Notes: a model not told the origin generated them from the letters alone. DNA of 36,087 bases from an uncultured Bacilli bacterium (GCA_934122275.1 CAKOWI010000009.1:1-36087); one strand, 5' to 3'. Shown: positions 6,519-15,867, counted from the first letter of the stretch. A program made the numbers and translations.

Positions 6519-7383
6519 CTTTATCACCACTTTCATCATTATTAATTGTTTTTGCTAGTTTTTCTCTTAATTCATCAGTAGTAACTAAAGCTAAAAAAGC
6601 AAAATATTCAACATCTTTATTTTTAAAGAAATCATTTACTATTATCTGATATTTTTCAATTAATTTATTTAGTGAAGGATTAGTATCATTTTTCATCCTG
6701 AAATTTATGTATAATAAGAGTATCTTGTCTAATACTTCTAGAAGAAGCCTAGATGTAGAATCTTCAAAATACGTATTATATGCTTTTTCTATACCTTCAA
6801 AATATAAATTCCTAATTAATATATTCTCATTTATTTTTTTACTTATTAATAATTGCTTTAAAAGAGAAATTAAAAGAGAATAATTTAAATATCCAGATCT
6901 TACATTATGAGTTACTTCTCCTATTTTTTCATATACTAAGCTAGGTAATATTATTCTAGATGCATTAGTATCCATATTGTAAATTTTTTCAGCAACCATT
7001 TGACATATTAAAGTACTAAATGAAACATATTTATCACTAGCCTTAAAGATAACTTCAGAAACAGCTTTATAAAAACTAATTTCATATAACTCTGAATTAC
7101 TATCTTTTACCATGCCATTTATATATAATACACTACCATTTATAACATAGTAATCAAGTTTATTCATGTTGTTATAGTTAAGAACAATAAACTTAATTTG
7201 ACTAGCAAATTTACCAACCATGGTATTTAAATCATCTGGTTTTAAATATCCTAAATTTAAACAAGCTATAAAATACTTTCTAAGTAAGTTAAACTCATCT
7301 TCTTCATACTTTGCACCATTCATATTCATTTGCTGTTCTACAATTGCTTTTATAGGTATTTTAATATCTTTTGTTTCATTCAT
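6511..7383 (-). CDS. Unknown helical protein between mutS and nusB
   Basis: A 290-residue protein I do not recognise. It appears mostly alpha-helical and soluble, with no signal peptide, membrane segment or cysteine-rich motif, and ends in an acidic tail (NNDESGDKDE). Its stop overlaps the nusB start by eight bases and it follows mutS by nine, so all three genes are probably co-transcribed. The start at the ATG (MNETKDIK) is preferred over a GTG at 7392 because AGGTGA is spaced for the ATG and overlaps the GTG. Position suggests a link to repair or RNA metabolism, but no function is assigned. Confidence 0.75.
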   Translation of the reverse strand: MNETKDIKIPIKAIVEQQMNMNGAKYEEDEFNLLRKYFIACLNLGYLKPDDLNTMVGKFASQIKFIVLNYNNMNKLDYYVINGSVLYINGMVKDSNSELYEISFYKAVSEVIFKASDKYVSFSTLICQMVAEKIYNMDTNASRIILPSLVYEKIGEVTHNVRSGYLNYSLLISLLKQLLISKKINENILIRNLYFEGIEKAYNTYFEDSTSRLLLEVLDKILLLYINFRMKNDTNPSLNKLIEKYQIIVNDFFKNKDVEYFAFLALVTTDELREKLAKTINNDESGDKDE

Positions 7384-7392
7384 TATAATCAC

Positions 7393-9948
7393 CTAGTCCT
7401 TTTTATTCATTTCTTTTTTTAATTCATATAAGATATTTAGTGCATCCATAGGAGATACTTCTAATGGATTAATTTTATCAAACTTTGCCTTAATTATATC
7501 ATATTTATCATTATTTTCTACATTTTGTTCTAGATCTAAACTAATTTGATTAATTACTTTATGTTTGTTACCATTTTCTTCATATGTTTTTAATATTTCA
7601 TTAGCCCTTTTAATTAGACTATCTGGTAAATTAGCAAGTTTAGCTACATGTATTCCATAACTTTTATCTACACTTCCATCTTTTATTTTATGTAAAAAAG
7701 TTATAGTTCCATTTTCTTCGTGAGCTGATACATGAACGTTTTTAATGTGCTTTTTATATTGTTCTAATTTGGTTAATTCATGGTAATGTGTAGAAAATAG
7801 AGTTATTGCTCCAATATTATCATGTATATATTCAATAATAGCTTGAGCTAGACTCATACCATCATATGTTGCAGTACCACGTCCTAATTCATCAAATAAT
7901 ATTAAACTATTTTTTGTTGCATTTTGTATTGCATTATTAGCTTCTTTCATTTCAACCATAAAAGTAGATTCTCCAGAAACTAAATCATCAGATGCACCTA
8001 TACGTGTAAATATCTTATCAAATATAGGTAGTAAAGCCTCTTTTGCAGGTACAAAACAACCAATTTGAGCCATAATAACTATCATTGCCATTTGTCTCAT
8101 ATAAGTTGATTTACCAGCCATATTAGGTCCTGTTATAAGCTCTAGATTAATTCCTTTATCAAATATTATATCATTAGATACAAACTCACCATTTAATACA
8201 GCTTCAACAACAGGATGTCTACCATCAATTATTCTAACTTCCCTTTTATCATTAAATACTGGTCTTACATAATTATTCTTTTCACTAACAGTTGCAAAAG
8301 ATTGCATAACATCAAGTTTAGCTACCATTTTAGCAGTTAACTGAATAGTAGGTATTACCTCTTTTATTTTGTTTCTAACTTCAGTAAATAATTCATATTC
8401 TAAGTTTATTATTTTTTCTTCAGCACCAAGTATTAGTTGCTCTTTTTCCTTTAATTCAGGAGTAATAAATCTTTCATTATTTGCAAGTGTCTGTTTTCTT
8501 TCCCAGCCAAATTCTTCTTTTACTTGACGGCTATTTGCCTTTGATACTTCTATATAATATCCAAATATACGGTTATAACCTACCTTCAAGTTCTTAATAC
8601 CAGTTCTTTGTTTTTCCTTCTCTTCTAATTTAGATACAAAATCTTTACCACCACGTCTAGCTTCTTTAAGTTCATCTAAAGTATCATTATAACCCTCTTT
8701 TATTAAATAACCTTCTTTTAACCCGATAGGTGGATTCTCATATATACTTTTATCTATAAAATTATATATATCAGTTAAATCATCTATAATTAAATTAAAA
8801 CCTAATTCATTTACTATTTCCTTTAATCTAGGTAGCACTTTAAGAGATGATTTTAGTTGCAGTAAATCTCTTGCATTTGCATTTCCAAAAGAAATTCTGC
8901 CACATAATCTTTCTAAATCATATACATTATCAAGTAAATTAGTTAATTCATCTTTAAGTAAGAATTGTTCTAATAATTTAGATGTCATATCAAAACGTTC
9001 TTCTATTTCTTCTTTATCTACTAATGGATTTTCTATCATATTTTTAAGCATTCTAGAACCCATGGCAGTCTTAGTTTTATCAAGAAGCCATAATAAAGAA
9101 AACGTACGTTCTTTTAGTCTTAAATTTTCAGTTAACTCTAAATTTCTTTTAGTATGTATATCCATCTTTAAATATGTTTTGTAATCTTTTACAGAAACAT
9201 TTTGTAAGTGTTCTAAACTTCTTTTTTGACCCTTTACTAAATAATTAAGTAAAACACAAACAGAAGATATTATCCTAACATCACTTATATCATTATACAA
9301 ATGTTTATATTCACTAATTTCATTATCATCAGTTTCATGAGATATTGTAATATTATAATTACTTTTTAAAGTAGATATTATCCTAGAATCAATATTGCCA
9401 TTTACTACCAATTCAGATATATTATCATTAACAACTTCATTTATTATTTTCATAAATTCATATTCAACAAGTACAGAATTAAACTCACCAGTTGATAAAT
9501 CAGCAAAAGAAAGTGAAAAACAGTGTCCTAAATCCTTTAATGCACCTATATAATTATTTTCTTTAGCATTAAGCATTTCATCTGACATAACAGTACCTTT
9601 AGATACTATTCTTATTACTTCTCTTTTAACTATCCCTTTAGCATCTTTTGGATCTTCTACTTGTTCACATATTGCTATTTTATATCCCTTATCAATTAAT
9701 TTATCAATATAAATATTAGCAGCATGATGAGGTACACCGCACATCGGTATTTTCTCTTCTAATCCAGCATTTTTACCAGTTAAAGTAAGCTCTAGATCAC
9801 GGGACACATTAATCGCATCTTCAAAAAACATTTCATAAAAATCACCTATACGATAAAAAAGGATAACATCAGAATAATTATCCTTTGTCTCTAGGTATTG
9901 TCTCATCATAGGGCTTACCTTTGATCTATCTACTTCACTTCTAGTCAC
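7393..9948 (-). CDS. mutS: DNA mismatch repair protein MutS
   Basis: An 851-residue full-length MutS. The N-terminal mismatch-recognition domain carries the conserved phenylalanine and glutamate motif in FYRIGDFYEMFFEDA (Phe-X-Glu around 36-38). Connector and lever/clamp domains follow, then the ABC-type ATPase with Walker A GPNMAGKSTYMRQ (about 610), Walker B LILFDELGRGTATYDG and the STHYHEL switch. It recognises mismatches and recruits MutL. The start is GTG with AGGTGA upstream. No mutL is visible; the downstream partners here are an unknown gene and nusB, unlike the common mutS-mutL order. Confidence 0.97.
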   Translation of the reverse strand: MTRSEVDRSKVSPMMRQYLETKDNYSDVILFYRIGDFYEMFFEDAINVSRDLELTLTGKNAGLEEKIPMCGVPHHAANIYIDKLIDKGYKIAICEQVEDPKDAKGIVKREVIRIVSKGTVMSDEMLNAKENNYIGALKDLGHCFSLSFADLSTGEFNSVLVEYEFMKIINEVVNDNISELVVNGNIDSRIISTLKSNYNITISHETDDNEISEYKHLYNDISDVRIISSVCVLLNYLVKGQKRSLEHLQNVSVKDYKTYLKMDIHTKRNLELTENLRLKERTFSLLWLLDKTKTAMGSRMLKNMIENPLVDKEEIEERFDMTSKLLEQFLLKDELTNLLDNVYDLERLCGRISFGNANARDLLQLKSSLKVLPRLKEIVNELGFNLIIDDLTDIYNFIDKSIYENPPIGLKEGYLIKEGYNDTLDELKEARRGGKDFVSKLEEKEKQRTGIKNLKVGYNRIFGYYIEVSKANSRQVKEEFGWERKQTLANNERFITPELKEKEQLILGAEEKIINLEYELFTEVRNKIKEVIPTIQLTAKMVAKLDVMQSFATVSEKNNYVRPVFNDKREVRIIDGRHPVVEAVLNGEFVSNDIIFDKGINLELITGPNMAGKSTYMRQMAMIVIMAQIGCFVPAKEALLPIFDKIFTRIGASDDLVSGESTFMVEMKEANNAIQNATKNSLILFDELGRGTATYDGMSLAQAIIEYIHDNIGAITLFSTHYHELTKLEQYKKHIKNVHVSAHEENGTITFLHKIKDGSVDKSYGIHVAKLANLPDSLIKRANEILKTYEENGNKHKVINQISLDLEQNVENNDKYDIIKAKFDKINPLEVSPMDALNILYELKKEMNKKD

Positions 9949-9995
9949 TTTAAATCACCTAGAAGTATTATATAATAAATAAACAAAAAAATCCA

Positions 9996-10547
9996 TTAAT
10001 TCTTTCTTTTCTTTTTGCTTAATCTCTTTGATTTTTTCCCTATATTATAATTATTAGAACTTAAATATCCTGGAACTATTTCAAGAACTGGTAACATGAT
10101 ATTTTTTAAATCATCTGTTATTTTATCTTCATCTTCTACGTAGCAAAAATTATCTGATTCTTCATCCATTCTTGGTGTAATTTTTAATCCTTTATCAGTT
10201 ATTTCATAATTATACCTTGGTAAATTAATATTAGTATTCATTGATTTATTAACTAATAATATTCTCTTTTTAATAGGTGCTATACCCTTAAAAACATAAT
10301 AAAAATTATCATCTTTAATAAACGTATATACCTTATCTTCATACTTTTTAATTATTTTTTCATCAGTAATTGCATAACCTATAACATAGTTATTTTCTTC
10401 TAAATAACATTTTAAATATCTAGGTGCTAATAAAGGATCATATATATAAGCTTTATTATTATCATCTAAAAACTTAATATATTCAATTTCTCCTAAGTTT
10501 TCACCACATGCATCACACTTTAATATTATTATTTTTTTATCATTCAT
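9996..10547 (-). CDS. Unknown protein with an N-terminal CxxC
   Basis: A 183-residue soluble protein I do not recognise. It begins with KCDACGEN, a CxxC that could hold zinc if paired with other cysteines or in a dimer. It then has beta-rich sequence and ends in a strongly basic tail (KKSKRLSKKKRKN) that could bind nucleic acid. TTGGAGGG precedes the ATG. It sits 47 bases upstream of mutS on the same strand, so it may be the first gene of that operon, and is divergent from the ylbJ-like gene. Confidence 0.65.
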   Translation of the reverse strand: MNDKKIIILKCDACGENLGEIEYIKFLDDNNKAYIYDPLLAPRYLKCYLEENNYVIGYAITDEKIIKKYEDKVYTFIKDDNFYYVFKGIAPIKKRILLVNKSMNTNINLPRYNYEITDKGLKITPRMDEESDNFCYVEDEDKITDDLKNIMLPVLEIVPGYLSSNNYNIGKKSKRLSKKKRKN

Positions 10548-10603
10548 AATAACCCTCCAAATAATATCTTATATAAATAATTTATTAGAAAGGTATAGAA
10601 AAA

Positions 10604-11443
10604 ATGAGCAAAAAGAAAGATATTTTAATTATATATATTTTTATAGTACTTGAAATACTTATATTATTTAATTCTAAAAGCGTAATTAATAGTGTAATTA
10701 ATAGTTCTAAATTATTTATATTAAATGTATTTCCAGGTCTTTTTCCAACAATGGTGATAGGAAAAATATTAGTTAGTTGTAATGTATATAAAATCTTACC
10801 AAAATTTATAAGAAAGATATTTAATAAATTATTTAACTTTGATGATGTAACTACAAGCATATATATTATGTCCATGTTATGCGGTATGCCATCTAATGCT
10901 ATATTTATAAATGATTATTTAGAAAGGAATATTCTAACTAAAGATGAGGCTTCTAGTTTGCTTAAAATAACTCATTTTATAAATCCCTTATTCGTAATTG
11001 GTACAGTAGGTATTAACGTATTAAATAGCTTTAAAATAGGCTTAATATTATTACTTGGAATGTATTTTGTAAGTATTATAAAAGCGTTTTTGTATAGAAA
11101 TACATTTAAAAAACATACTGTACATATGAAAGAAAATAGTAATGATATAACCATAGTTAGTGATTCTATCATGCAAAGTATTAAATCATTATTATTAATA
11201 TTTGGTATCATTATACTATTTAATATATTAGTTACTTTATTATGTAGTATATTTAAATTAAATCTTTTATTTAAAACTATAATTAATGGAATACTTGAAA
11301 TGACTGGTGGAATTTTATACATTAAATTACTTAATATTAAATATGTGTATAAAGTATTACTTTCCTTTTGTTTTATAATGTTTGGTGGTATATGTCTTAA
11401 ATTACAAACGATTAGTATGATAAAAAAAGATAGAACATCATAG
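10604..11443 (+). CDS. ylbJ: YlbJ/SpoVV-like sporulation membrane protein
   Basis: A 279-residue polytopic membrane protein. VFPGLFPTMVIGKIL near residue 41, the GMPSNA turn near 92 and the C-terminal LEMTGGI match the repeated nucleoside-recognition-like pattern of YlbJ. YlbJ (SpoVV) acts in the outer forespore membrane to move dipicolinic acid into the forespore. The protein is much shorter than Bacillus YlbJ (about 408), so it may be a minimal form or a relative. AAAGG lies 11 bases before the ATG. Its stop codon lies in a terminator hairpin shared with the convergent pilin gene. Confidence 0.72.
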   Translation: MSKKKDILIIYIFIVLEILILFNSKSVINSVINSSKLFILNVFPGLFPTMVIGKILVSCNVYKILPKFIRKIFNKLFNFDDVTTSIYIMSMLCGMPSNAIFINDYLERNILTKDEASSLLKITHFINPLFVIGTVGINVLNSFKIGLILLLGMYFVSIIKAFLYRNTFKKHTVHMKENSNDITIVSDSIMQSIKSLLLIFGIIILFNILVTLLCSIFKLNLLFKTIINGILEMTGGILYIKLLNIKYVYKVLLSFCFIMFGGICLKLQTISMIKKDRTS

Positions 11444-11452
11444 TTCTATCTT
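11422..11452. terminator. Hairpin spanning two convergent stop codons
   Basis: A perfect 10-bp stem AAGATAGAAC (11427-11436) / GTTCTATCTT (11443-11452) with loop ATCATA. Stop codons of both the ylbJ-like gene and the glycine-rich pilin are inside it. The A-run at 11422-11428 makes it strong on the minus strand; the plus-strand U-tract is weak. Confidence 0.8.
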
Positions 11453-12951
11453 GCATTTCTAATTATTACAATGCCAGAGCCACCGTATCCACCAGTTCTT
11501 TCAACGAAAGCAGGTGTTGCTGATGCACCGCCTCCGCCAGATCCCGTATTAGGCTTCGCGTTGCCACCATTATAGCCGTGGGTATCAACACCTTTACATA
11601 CAGAATCAGCACCACCACCAGCGCCTCCATGGCCGCGAGTCTGCGCTTTACCAAAATTACCATAAAAATTCATTCCAGCACCACCATTACCACCTGCAGA
11701 ATAATAGCTACCATTATTACATTCCGTTTTACTTCCTTCATTAAATTCACAGGTAATAATTCCTCTGCCATAGCCTCTTCCGTTTTTGTTCTTATTACCA
11801 TCATTTCCGTTTTGACCATTTATACCACCAATTCCTCCTAGAATTTCTGAATCACAAGAGTATTGGCCGCCTCCACCGCCAGAACCTCCAGATCCTGCAT
11901 ACGCAAGGCAGGCAGTACCAGAACAATTCTTGGTATTAAGAATGCCCGAATTTGCACCCTTAATACCACCTTTTGCTTCCTTATTAAAGGCGATAGTTGA
12001 CTGACCATCACCAGTTGTTCCACCAGCACCAATAGTTATTTGATAAGTAATAGGTGTGTTTAAATCAATCTTTCTTAAGGTTTCAGTATAACCACCACCT
12101 CCGCCATTGGCACCATAATATGATAGTTTTGTTGGTGAATCACCGCCACTACCTCCTCCACCAACTAAGAAGGCATCTATTTTTATTTTATCTACAGGTA
12201 CTAATAATTTTAATGTTCCAGATTTTAAAAACTTAACTTTCCAGCCACCATTATCTAAGTACGCCTTATATTCTCCTCCATCATACGATATCGCTTCCTT
12301 ATAATCGGGTGGAGAATCAACATTTATTGTTCCATTAGGTACTTGATTTTTATGAAAAATGCGACCATCTTCTAACTCACTACCTGCATAAATATATTTC
12401 GTTCCTATTAAATCATAATAAACTAATTTTTCTTCAGCAACAGTAATAACATAGTCCAAGCCAGCATTAAGCTTATTTTTTATTTGAGAAACTATATTAC
12501 AACGTACATTATCATAACAAGTAACATCTTCTACATCTACCTTACCATTAATAATTACTTTAGAAACAGCTACATCCGCTCTTTTTGCATATAAAGTATA
12601 AACTCTATCTTCATCTTCATCTTTATAATCTAATGTTATTTTATTATATATTTTACCATTAATAGTAAATTCATTAACACTCTTTGCCTCTAACTCACTT
12701 TTAATTTTTTTTAAAAATTCATTTATTTTGTTCGTGTTATTGCAGTCTGTTCTGTTTTTATTACAATATGAATTAAGCAATCTTAAAGTATAAGTGCTTT
12801 CTGAAAATAAATTTGTCTCATCCTTAGATTTTTTATACAATCTACTTACAGTACTTACTGTCTGATAAAAATATAACATTGCAACACTAACTAGTGCAAA
12901 ACTAACTATTAATTCTGCTAATGTTAATCCCTTATTATTTAATTTTTTCAT
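11446..12951 (-). CDS. Prepilin fused to a glycine-rich domain
   Basis: A 501-residue prepilin-like protein. The N-terminus MKKLNNKGLTLAELIV is a type IV prepilin leader, cleaved after Gly8, with the conserved Glu at mature position 5, followed by a hydrophobic helix. A middle domain runs to about residue 215. The C-terminal half is glycine-rich (FLVGGGGSGG, YQITIGAGG, GGYGGSGIVIIRN), the pattern of glycine-rich domains on phage tail and surface fibre proteins. Paired cysteines suggest disulphides. The start has GGAGG correctly placed; an upstream TTG is not needed. Local G+C over 11460-11900 is clearly higher than in neighbours. It follows the 186-aa prepilin gene by 17 bases. It may be a pilus-tip or minor subunit with adhesive function (inference). 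Confidence 0.82.
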   Translation of the reverse strand: MKKLNNKGLTLAELIVSFALVSVAMLYFYQTVSTVSRLYKKSKDETNLFSESTYTLRLLNSYCNKNRTDCNNTNKINEFLKKIKSELEAKSVNEFTINGKIYNKITLDYKDEDEDRVYTLYAKRADVAVSKVIINGKVDVEDVTCYDNVRCNIVSQIKNKLNAGLDYVITVAEEKLVYYDLIGTKYIYAGSELEDGRIFHKNQVPNGTINVDSPPDYKEAISYDGGEYKAYLDNGGWKVKFLKSGTLKLLVPVDKIKIDAFLVGGGGSGGDSPTKLSYYGANGGGGGYTETLRKIDLNTPITYQITIGAGGTTGDGQSTIAFNKEAKGGIKGANSGILNTKNCSGTACLAYAGSGGSGGGGGQYSCDSEILGGIGGINGQNGNDGNKNKNGRGYGRGIITCEFNEGSKTECNNGSYYSAGGNGGAGMNFYGNFGKAQTRGHGGAGGGADSVCKGVDTHGYNGGNAKPNTGSGGGGASATPAFVERTGGYGGSGIVIIRNAR

Positions 12952-12968
12952 AAATTCCTCCAATTACA

Positions 12969-13529
12969 CTAATTACACATTCTACCAAAAGGGTTATCTA
13001 TTCTGATACTTGCATATCTCTCTTCTAAAATATTGTTGCTTGAATCTATTTTCCTAAATATACCAATCAACCTATAAGATGTAGTATCATTTGAAGATTT
13101 TCTAAGTCTTTTTAAATATCTATTAAATCCATATAACTTTTCATACCTAGGATTCCCCATATAGTTTGCTATATATACCAATTCTAAATCTCCAATCTTG
13201 TTTTGAATTATAATTGCATTAGGAGCGCTAGCCCTAGTAATTAACGTATTAATATTATAGGCTCCATTATCATAATTTACCAATCCTACATTATAGCTTT
13301 CACCACAATAATCCTCTTTTCTAACTTTGTTCTTAATTTCGTCTTTATATGATTCATAAACTTCTTGTAATAATAATAAATCTTCAGTTTGATCATAATA
13401 TTTAATCCTTGTATTATAATTTTCATATAATTTAGATACATTTGGATATACAAATGCTATTACAGTTGTAACTAGTGCTAAAACAACTATAGTTTCTGCT
13501 AAAAAGAATCCTTTATTATTTTTTTTCAT
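12969..13529 (-). CDS. Type IV prepilin-like protein
   Basis: A 186-residue protein with the leader MKKNNKG and mature start FFLAETIVVLALVTTVIAF, giving the Glu5 and hydrophobic helix of class III signal peptides processed by PilD. The remainder is a soluble globular domain with cysteines at both ends (DYCGES, GRMCN) that could form a disulphide. AAAGGTGAT precedes the ATG. It is divergent from pilB and upstream of the glycine-rich prepilin, so it is probably a pilus subunit of the same apparatus. Major or minor status cannot be told. Confidence 0.82.
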   Translation of the reverse strand: MKKNNKGFFLAETIVVLALVTTVIAFVYPNVSKLYENYNTRIKYYDQTEDLLLLQEVYESYKDEIKNKVRKEDYCGESYNVGLVNYDNGAYNINTLITRASAPNAIIIQNKIGDLELVYIANYMGNPRYEKLYGFNRYLKRLRKSSNDTTSYRLIGIFRKIDSSNNILEERYASIRIDNPFGRMCN

Positions 13530-13635
13530 TTTATCACCTTTTCTTTATTGCTATCTTAACAAGTTTATTATATAATATTCTTATAATAAAATCTAGTAGG
13601 AAGATTTAAAAAGAGTAAAATAGGGAGCGATATAT

Positions 13636-15213
13636 ATGTTAAAACAGATAGATTTTAATAAAATGCCTATAACTGATATAGTTAATGAGATTATATATGT
13701 AGCTGCTGAAGCTGGGGCAAGTGATATACACTTTGATCCTACTGAAACAACTATTAAAGTTAGATTTAGAATAGATGGTATGCTAGTAGATTATACGGTA
13801 GTACCAGAATCTGTAAGAAAGAATTTAGTAGCTAGATTAAAGATAATATCTGGTATGGATATTACTGAATCAAGATTACCACAAGATGGTGCTATTAAAA
13901 CAATAATTCATAACTTAAACTTAGATATGCGTGTTTCATCACTTCCTACAAATGTTGGTGAAAAGATAGTTATCCGTATATTAGATTATTCTGCTAGTTC
14001 CGAAGGATTAGAAAGTTTAGGATTTGAGCCGCATAATTTAGAAAAAATGAAAAATTTAATAAAAGAACCTAATGGTATAATATTAGTTACGGGAGCTACT
14101 GGTTCTGGTAAGTCAACTACAGTTTACTCTCTTTTACAAATACTTAACACACCAGAAGTAAACTTAGTTACAGTTGAAGATCCAGTAGAAATGAATATTG
14201 AAGGTATTAATCAAATACAAGTTAATAGTGAAATTGGTCTTACCTTTGCAAGTGTTTTAAGATCTATCTTACGTCAGGACCCTGATATAATAATGATTGG
14301 TGAAATTCGTGATGATGAAACAGCTAAAATAGCAGTTAGAGCATCAATTACAGGACACTTAGTTTTATCTACAATACATACAAATAATGCATTAAATACA
14401 ATAGAACGTTTAACTGATATGGACGTTGAAAGATACTTACTTGCAAGTTCTTTAAATGGTATTGTATCACAAAAATTAGCAAGAAGAATATGTCCACATT
14501 GTATCAAGAAAAGACCTGCTATTGATTATGAAAGAAAATTAATTAAGGTTAATCTTGGTATGGATGTTGCAGAACTTTCTTATGCTGAAGGATGCCCTGA
14601 GTGTGTTTCTGGATATAAAGGAAGAATTGCACTTCATGAGGTATTAGTTATAACTCAAGAAATAAGGGATGCAATAGCTAATGGTATGTCAAAAGAAAAC
14701 TTAAGGAAATTAGTTTATAAGGGTGACACTACTACTCTTTTACAAGATGGATTACAAAAAGTTATTGAAGGAAAAACCACAATAGAAGAAGTATTAAGAG
14801 TTGTAGAATTGGATGACGAAAATGCTAAAATAGTTCTAGGTGAAAATGGTGATGATGATGGAGCTCTTGAGTCAGAAAGTGAAAACGCAAAAATAATTAG
14901 AGAAGAAATAGAAAAAGAAAAAGAAAATAAAACTAATAGTAATATAACTTCTAATGTAACTAATAATGTAAACACTAACATGACTACTAATAGCAATATA
15001 AATTCTAACACTAATATACCTACTAATAATAACTTAAATACTACTAACGTAGTGCAACCTAATAATACTCAAGTAAATGTACCACCTGTTATTAATAATC
15101 AGGTAACAAATAATCAGTATGAAAATAATGTTCAAAATCCAGCACCAAAAAACATTATGGATGATGTATTTAATAACAATAATAATAATAATTTAGAAAT
15201 ATTAGACGTATAA
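13636..15213 (+). CDS. pilB: Type IV pilus assembly ATPase PilB/GspE family
   Basis: A 525-residue secretion ATPase. It starts directly in the N2-like domain (AGASDIHFDP) and lacks the N1 domain of GspE. Walker A is GATGSGKSTT (about 153-162). Also present are the Asp box, Walker B (DPDIIMIGEIRDDETA), the His box (ITGHLVLSTIHTNNA) and a tetracysteine zinc site (CPHC ... CPEC). It powers pilin extraction and assembly at the inner face of the membrane. Residues from about 395 to the end form an acidic then Asn/Thr-rich low-complexity tail ending near a run of seven Asn, unusual for this family. AGGGAGCG precedes the ATG. A terminator overlaps the stop. Confidence 0.92.
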   Translation: MLKQIDFNKMPITDIVNEIIYVAAEAGASDIHFDPTETTIKVRFRIDGMLVDYTVVPESVRKNLVARLKIISGMDITESRLPQDGAIKTIIHNLNLDMRVSSLPTNVGEKIVIRILDYSASSEGLESLGFEPHNLEKMKNLIKEPNGIILVTGATGSGKSTTVYSLLQILNTPEVNLVTVEDPVEMNIEGINQIQVNSEIGLTFASVLRSILRQDPDIIMIGEIRDDETAKIAVRASITGHLVLSTIHTNNALNTIERLTDMDVERYLLASSLNGIVSQKLARRICPHCIKKRPAIDYERKLIKVNLGMDVAELSYAEGCPECVSGYKGRIALHEVLVITQEIRDAIANGMSKENLRKLVYKGDTTTLLQDGLQKVIEGKTTIEEVLRVVELDDENAKIVLGENGDDDGALESESENAKIIREEIEKEKENKTNSNITSNVTNNVNTNMTTNSNINSNTNIPTNNNLNTTNVVQPNNTQVNVPPVINNQVTNNQYENNVQNPAPKNIMDDVFNNNNNNNLEILDV

Positions 15214-15238
15214 GAAAACCTTTTGGTTTTCTTTTTTT
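15212..15238 (+). terminator. Terminator of pilB
   Basis: Stem AAGAAAACC (15212-15220) / GGTTTTCTT (15225-15233), loop TTTT, then TTTTT. Begins inside the TAA stop codon. Confidence 0.85.
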
Positions 15239-15348
15239 ATTTTGTGCTTTATTTATTATGTGTCATTATAGTAAATACACTATTTCTTTATACACTTTTT
15301 TATCATGAAAAAATTATTTGCTTTTTGTCTTTTTTAGTCAGGCTTAAC

Positions 15349-15644
15349 TTAAATACAAAATAAAAAGAGGCTCTCCCTCTTAAACACTAAATTATTATTA
15401 ATATATTTATATACAGGTAGCCAGTCAGGTTTTAAATGGCACTCCATACAATTCCTATAAGTTTTGTCATTTATTAAATGGCGGTTTTTGTATTTTGACT
15501 CTAATTCCTCATAATTTGCTAATCTTGTCACTATTTCTAGTAATAAATTAATATCTCTACCCTGTTTACAATCTTCTTTAGTTGCCTTTTGAAGTCGTTA
15601 GTATAATCTATTTTACATTTTGTGTTTAAATCTAAATTAATCAT
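15349..15644 (-). pseudogene. yafQ: Decayed YafQ-type toxin gene
   Basis: Two frames together rebuild a RelE/YafQ mRNA interferase. The first starts at 15644 and gives KIDYTNDFKRQLKK. After a frameshift near 15571-15595 the second gives INLLLEIVTRLANYEELESK, then CMECHLKPDWLPVYK, the YafQ core with its conserved CHxxPDW. The normal C-terminal end (typically a RTGSHSDLF-like motif) is missing. The frame instead reads through a terminator hairpin (15362-15381). So the gene has a frameshift and a C-terminal loss. Its start overlaps the end of the antitoxin remnant, the usual operon order. Confidence 0.75.
15362..15381 (-). terminator. Terminator after the yafQ remnant
   Basis: Minus-strand stem AAGAGG / CCTCTT (15376-15381 with 15365-15370), loop of five, followed by TTTTTA. 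The remnant's reading frame runs into it. Confidence 0.6.
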
Positions 15645-15864
15645 TTAAAATGGACCTAATCATTTCGTTAGCATTGTTATACACTTTTCTTTTGCCCTCT
15701 TTGTATTCATTTTATATAATTACACTTTCTTTTAGTGCATTTTCTAATTCGTCACTATATAAAGGATTAGCAACTTCAAAAGGTACGGCTTTTCTTTTTA
15801 TAACTTGCTTTAAGGTCATATTAATTAAAGTAGTCATATTTAAACCTAAATCTTTTATAATTTG
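15637..15864 (-). pseudogene. dinJ: Decayed DinJ/RelB-type antitoxin gene
   Basis: One frame gives KDLGLNMTTLINMTLKQVIK and continues to PFEVANPLYSDELENALKE, the ribbon-helix-helix and linker pattern of DinJ/RelB antitoxins. A frameshift near 15710-15725 moves into a second frame, EYKEGKRKVYNNANEMIRSI, which supplies the usual C-terminus and ends in TAA overlapping the yafQ start. The N-terminal beta strand that would bind DNA is absent: an in-frame TGA at 15865-15867 precedes the readable part, and a perfect inverted repeat (15868-15900) follows where the start should be. Confidence 0.75.
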
Positions 15865-15867
15865 TCA

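Noticed and set aside
11466..12236. Several open frames on both strands opposite or within the glycine-rich pilin
   Set aside because: They are shadows caused by Gly-rich codons; none has an SD or recognisable product.
13540..13635. Divergent promoters between the prepilin gene and pilB
   Set aside because: Several TATAAT strings occur but none has a -35 at proper spacing, so specific promoters could not be assigned.
14274..15011. Minus-strand open frames inside pilB
   Set aside because: Antisense shadows of a clearly coding ATPase gene and its Asn-rich tail.
15349..15531. A free-standing 60-aa gene
   Set aside because: It is only the frameshifted C-terminal part of the yafQ remnant running into a terminator hairpin.
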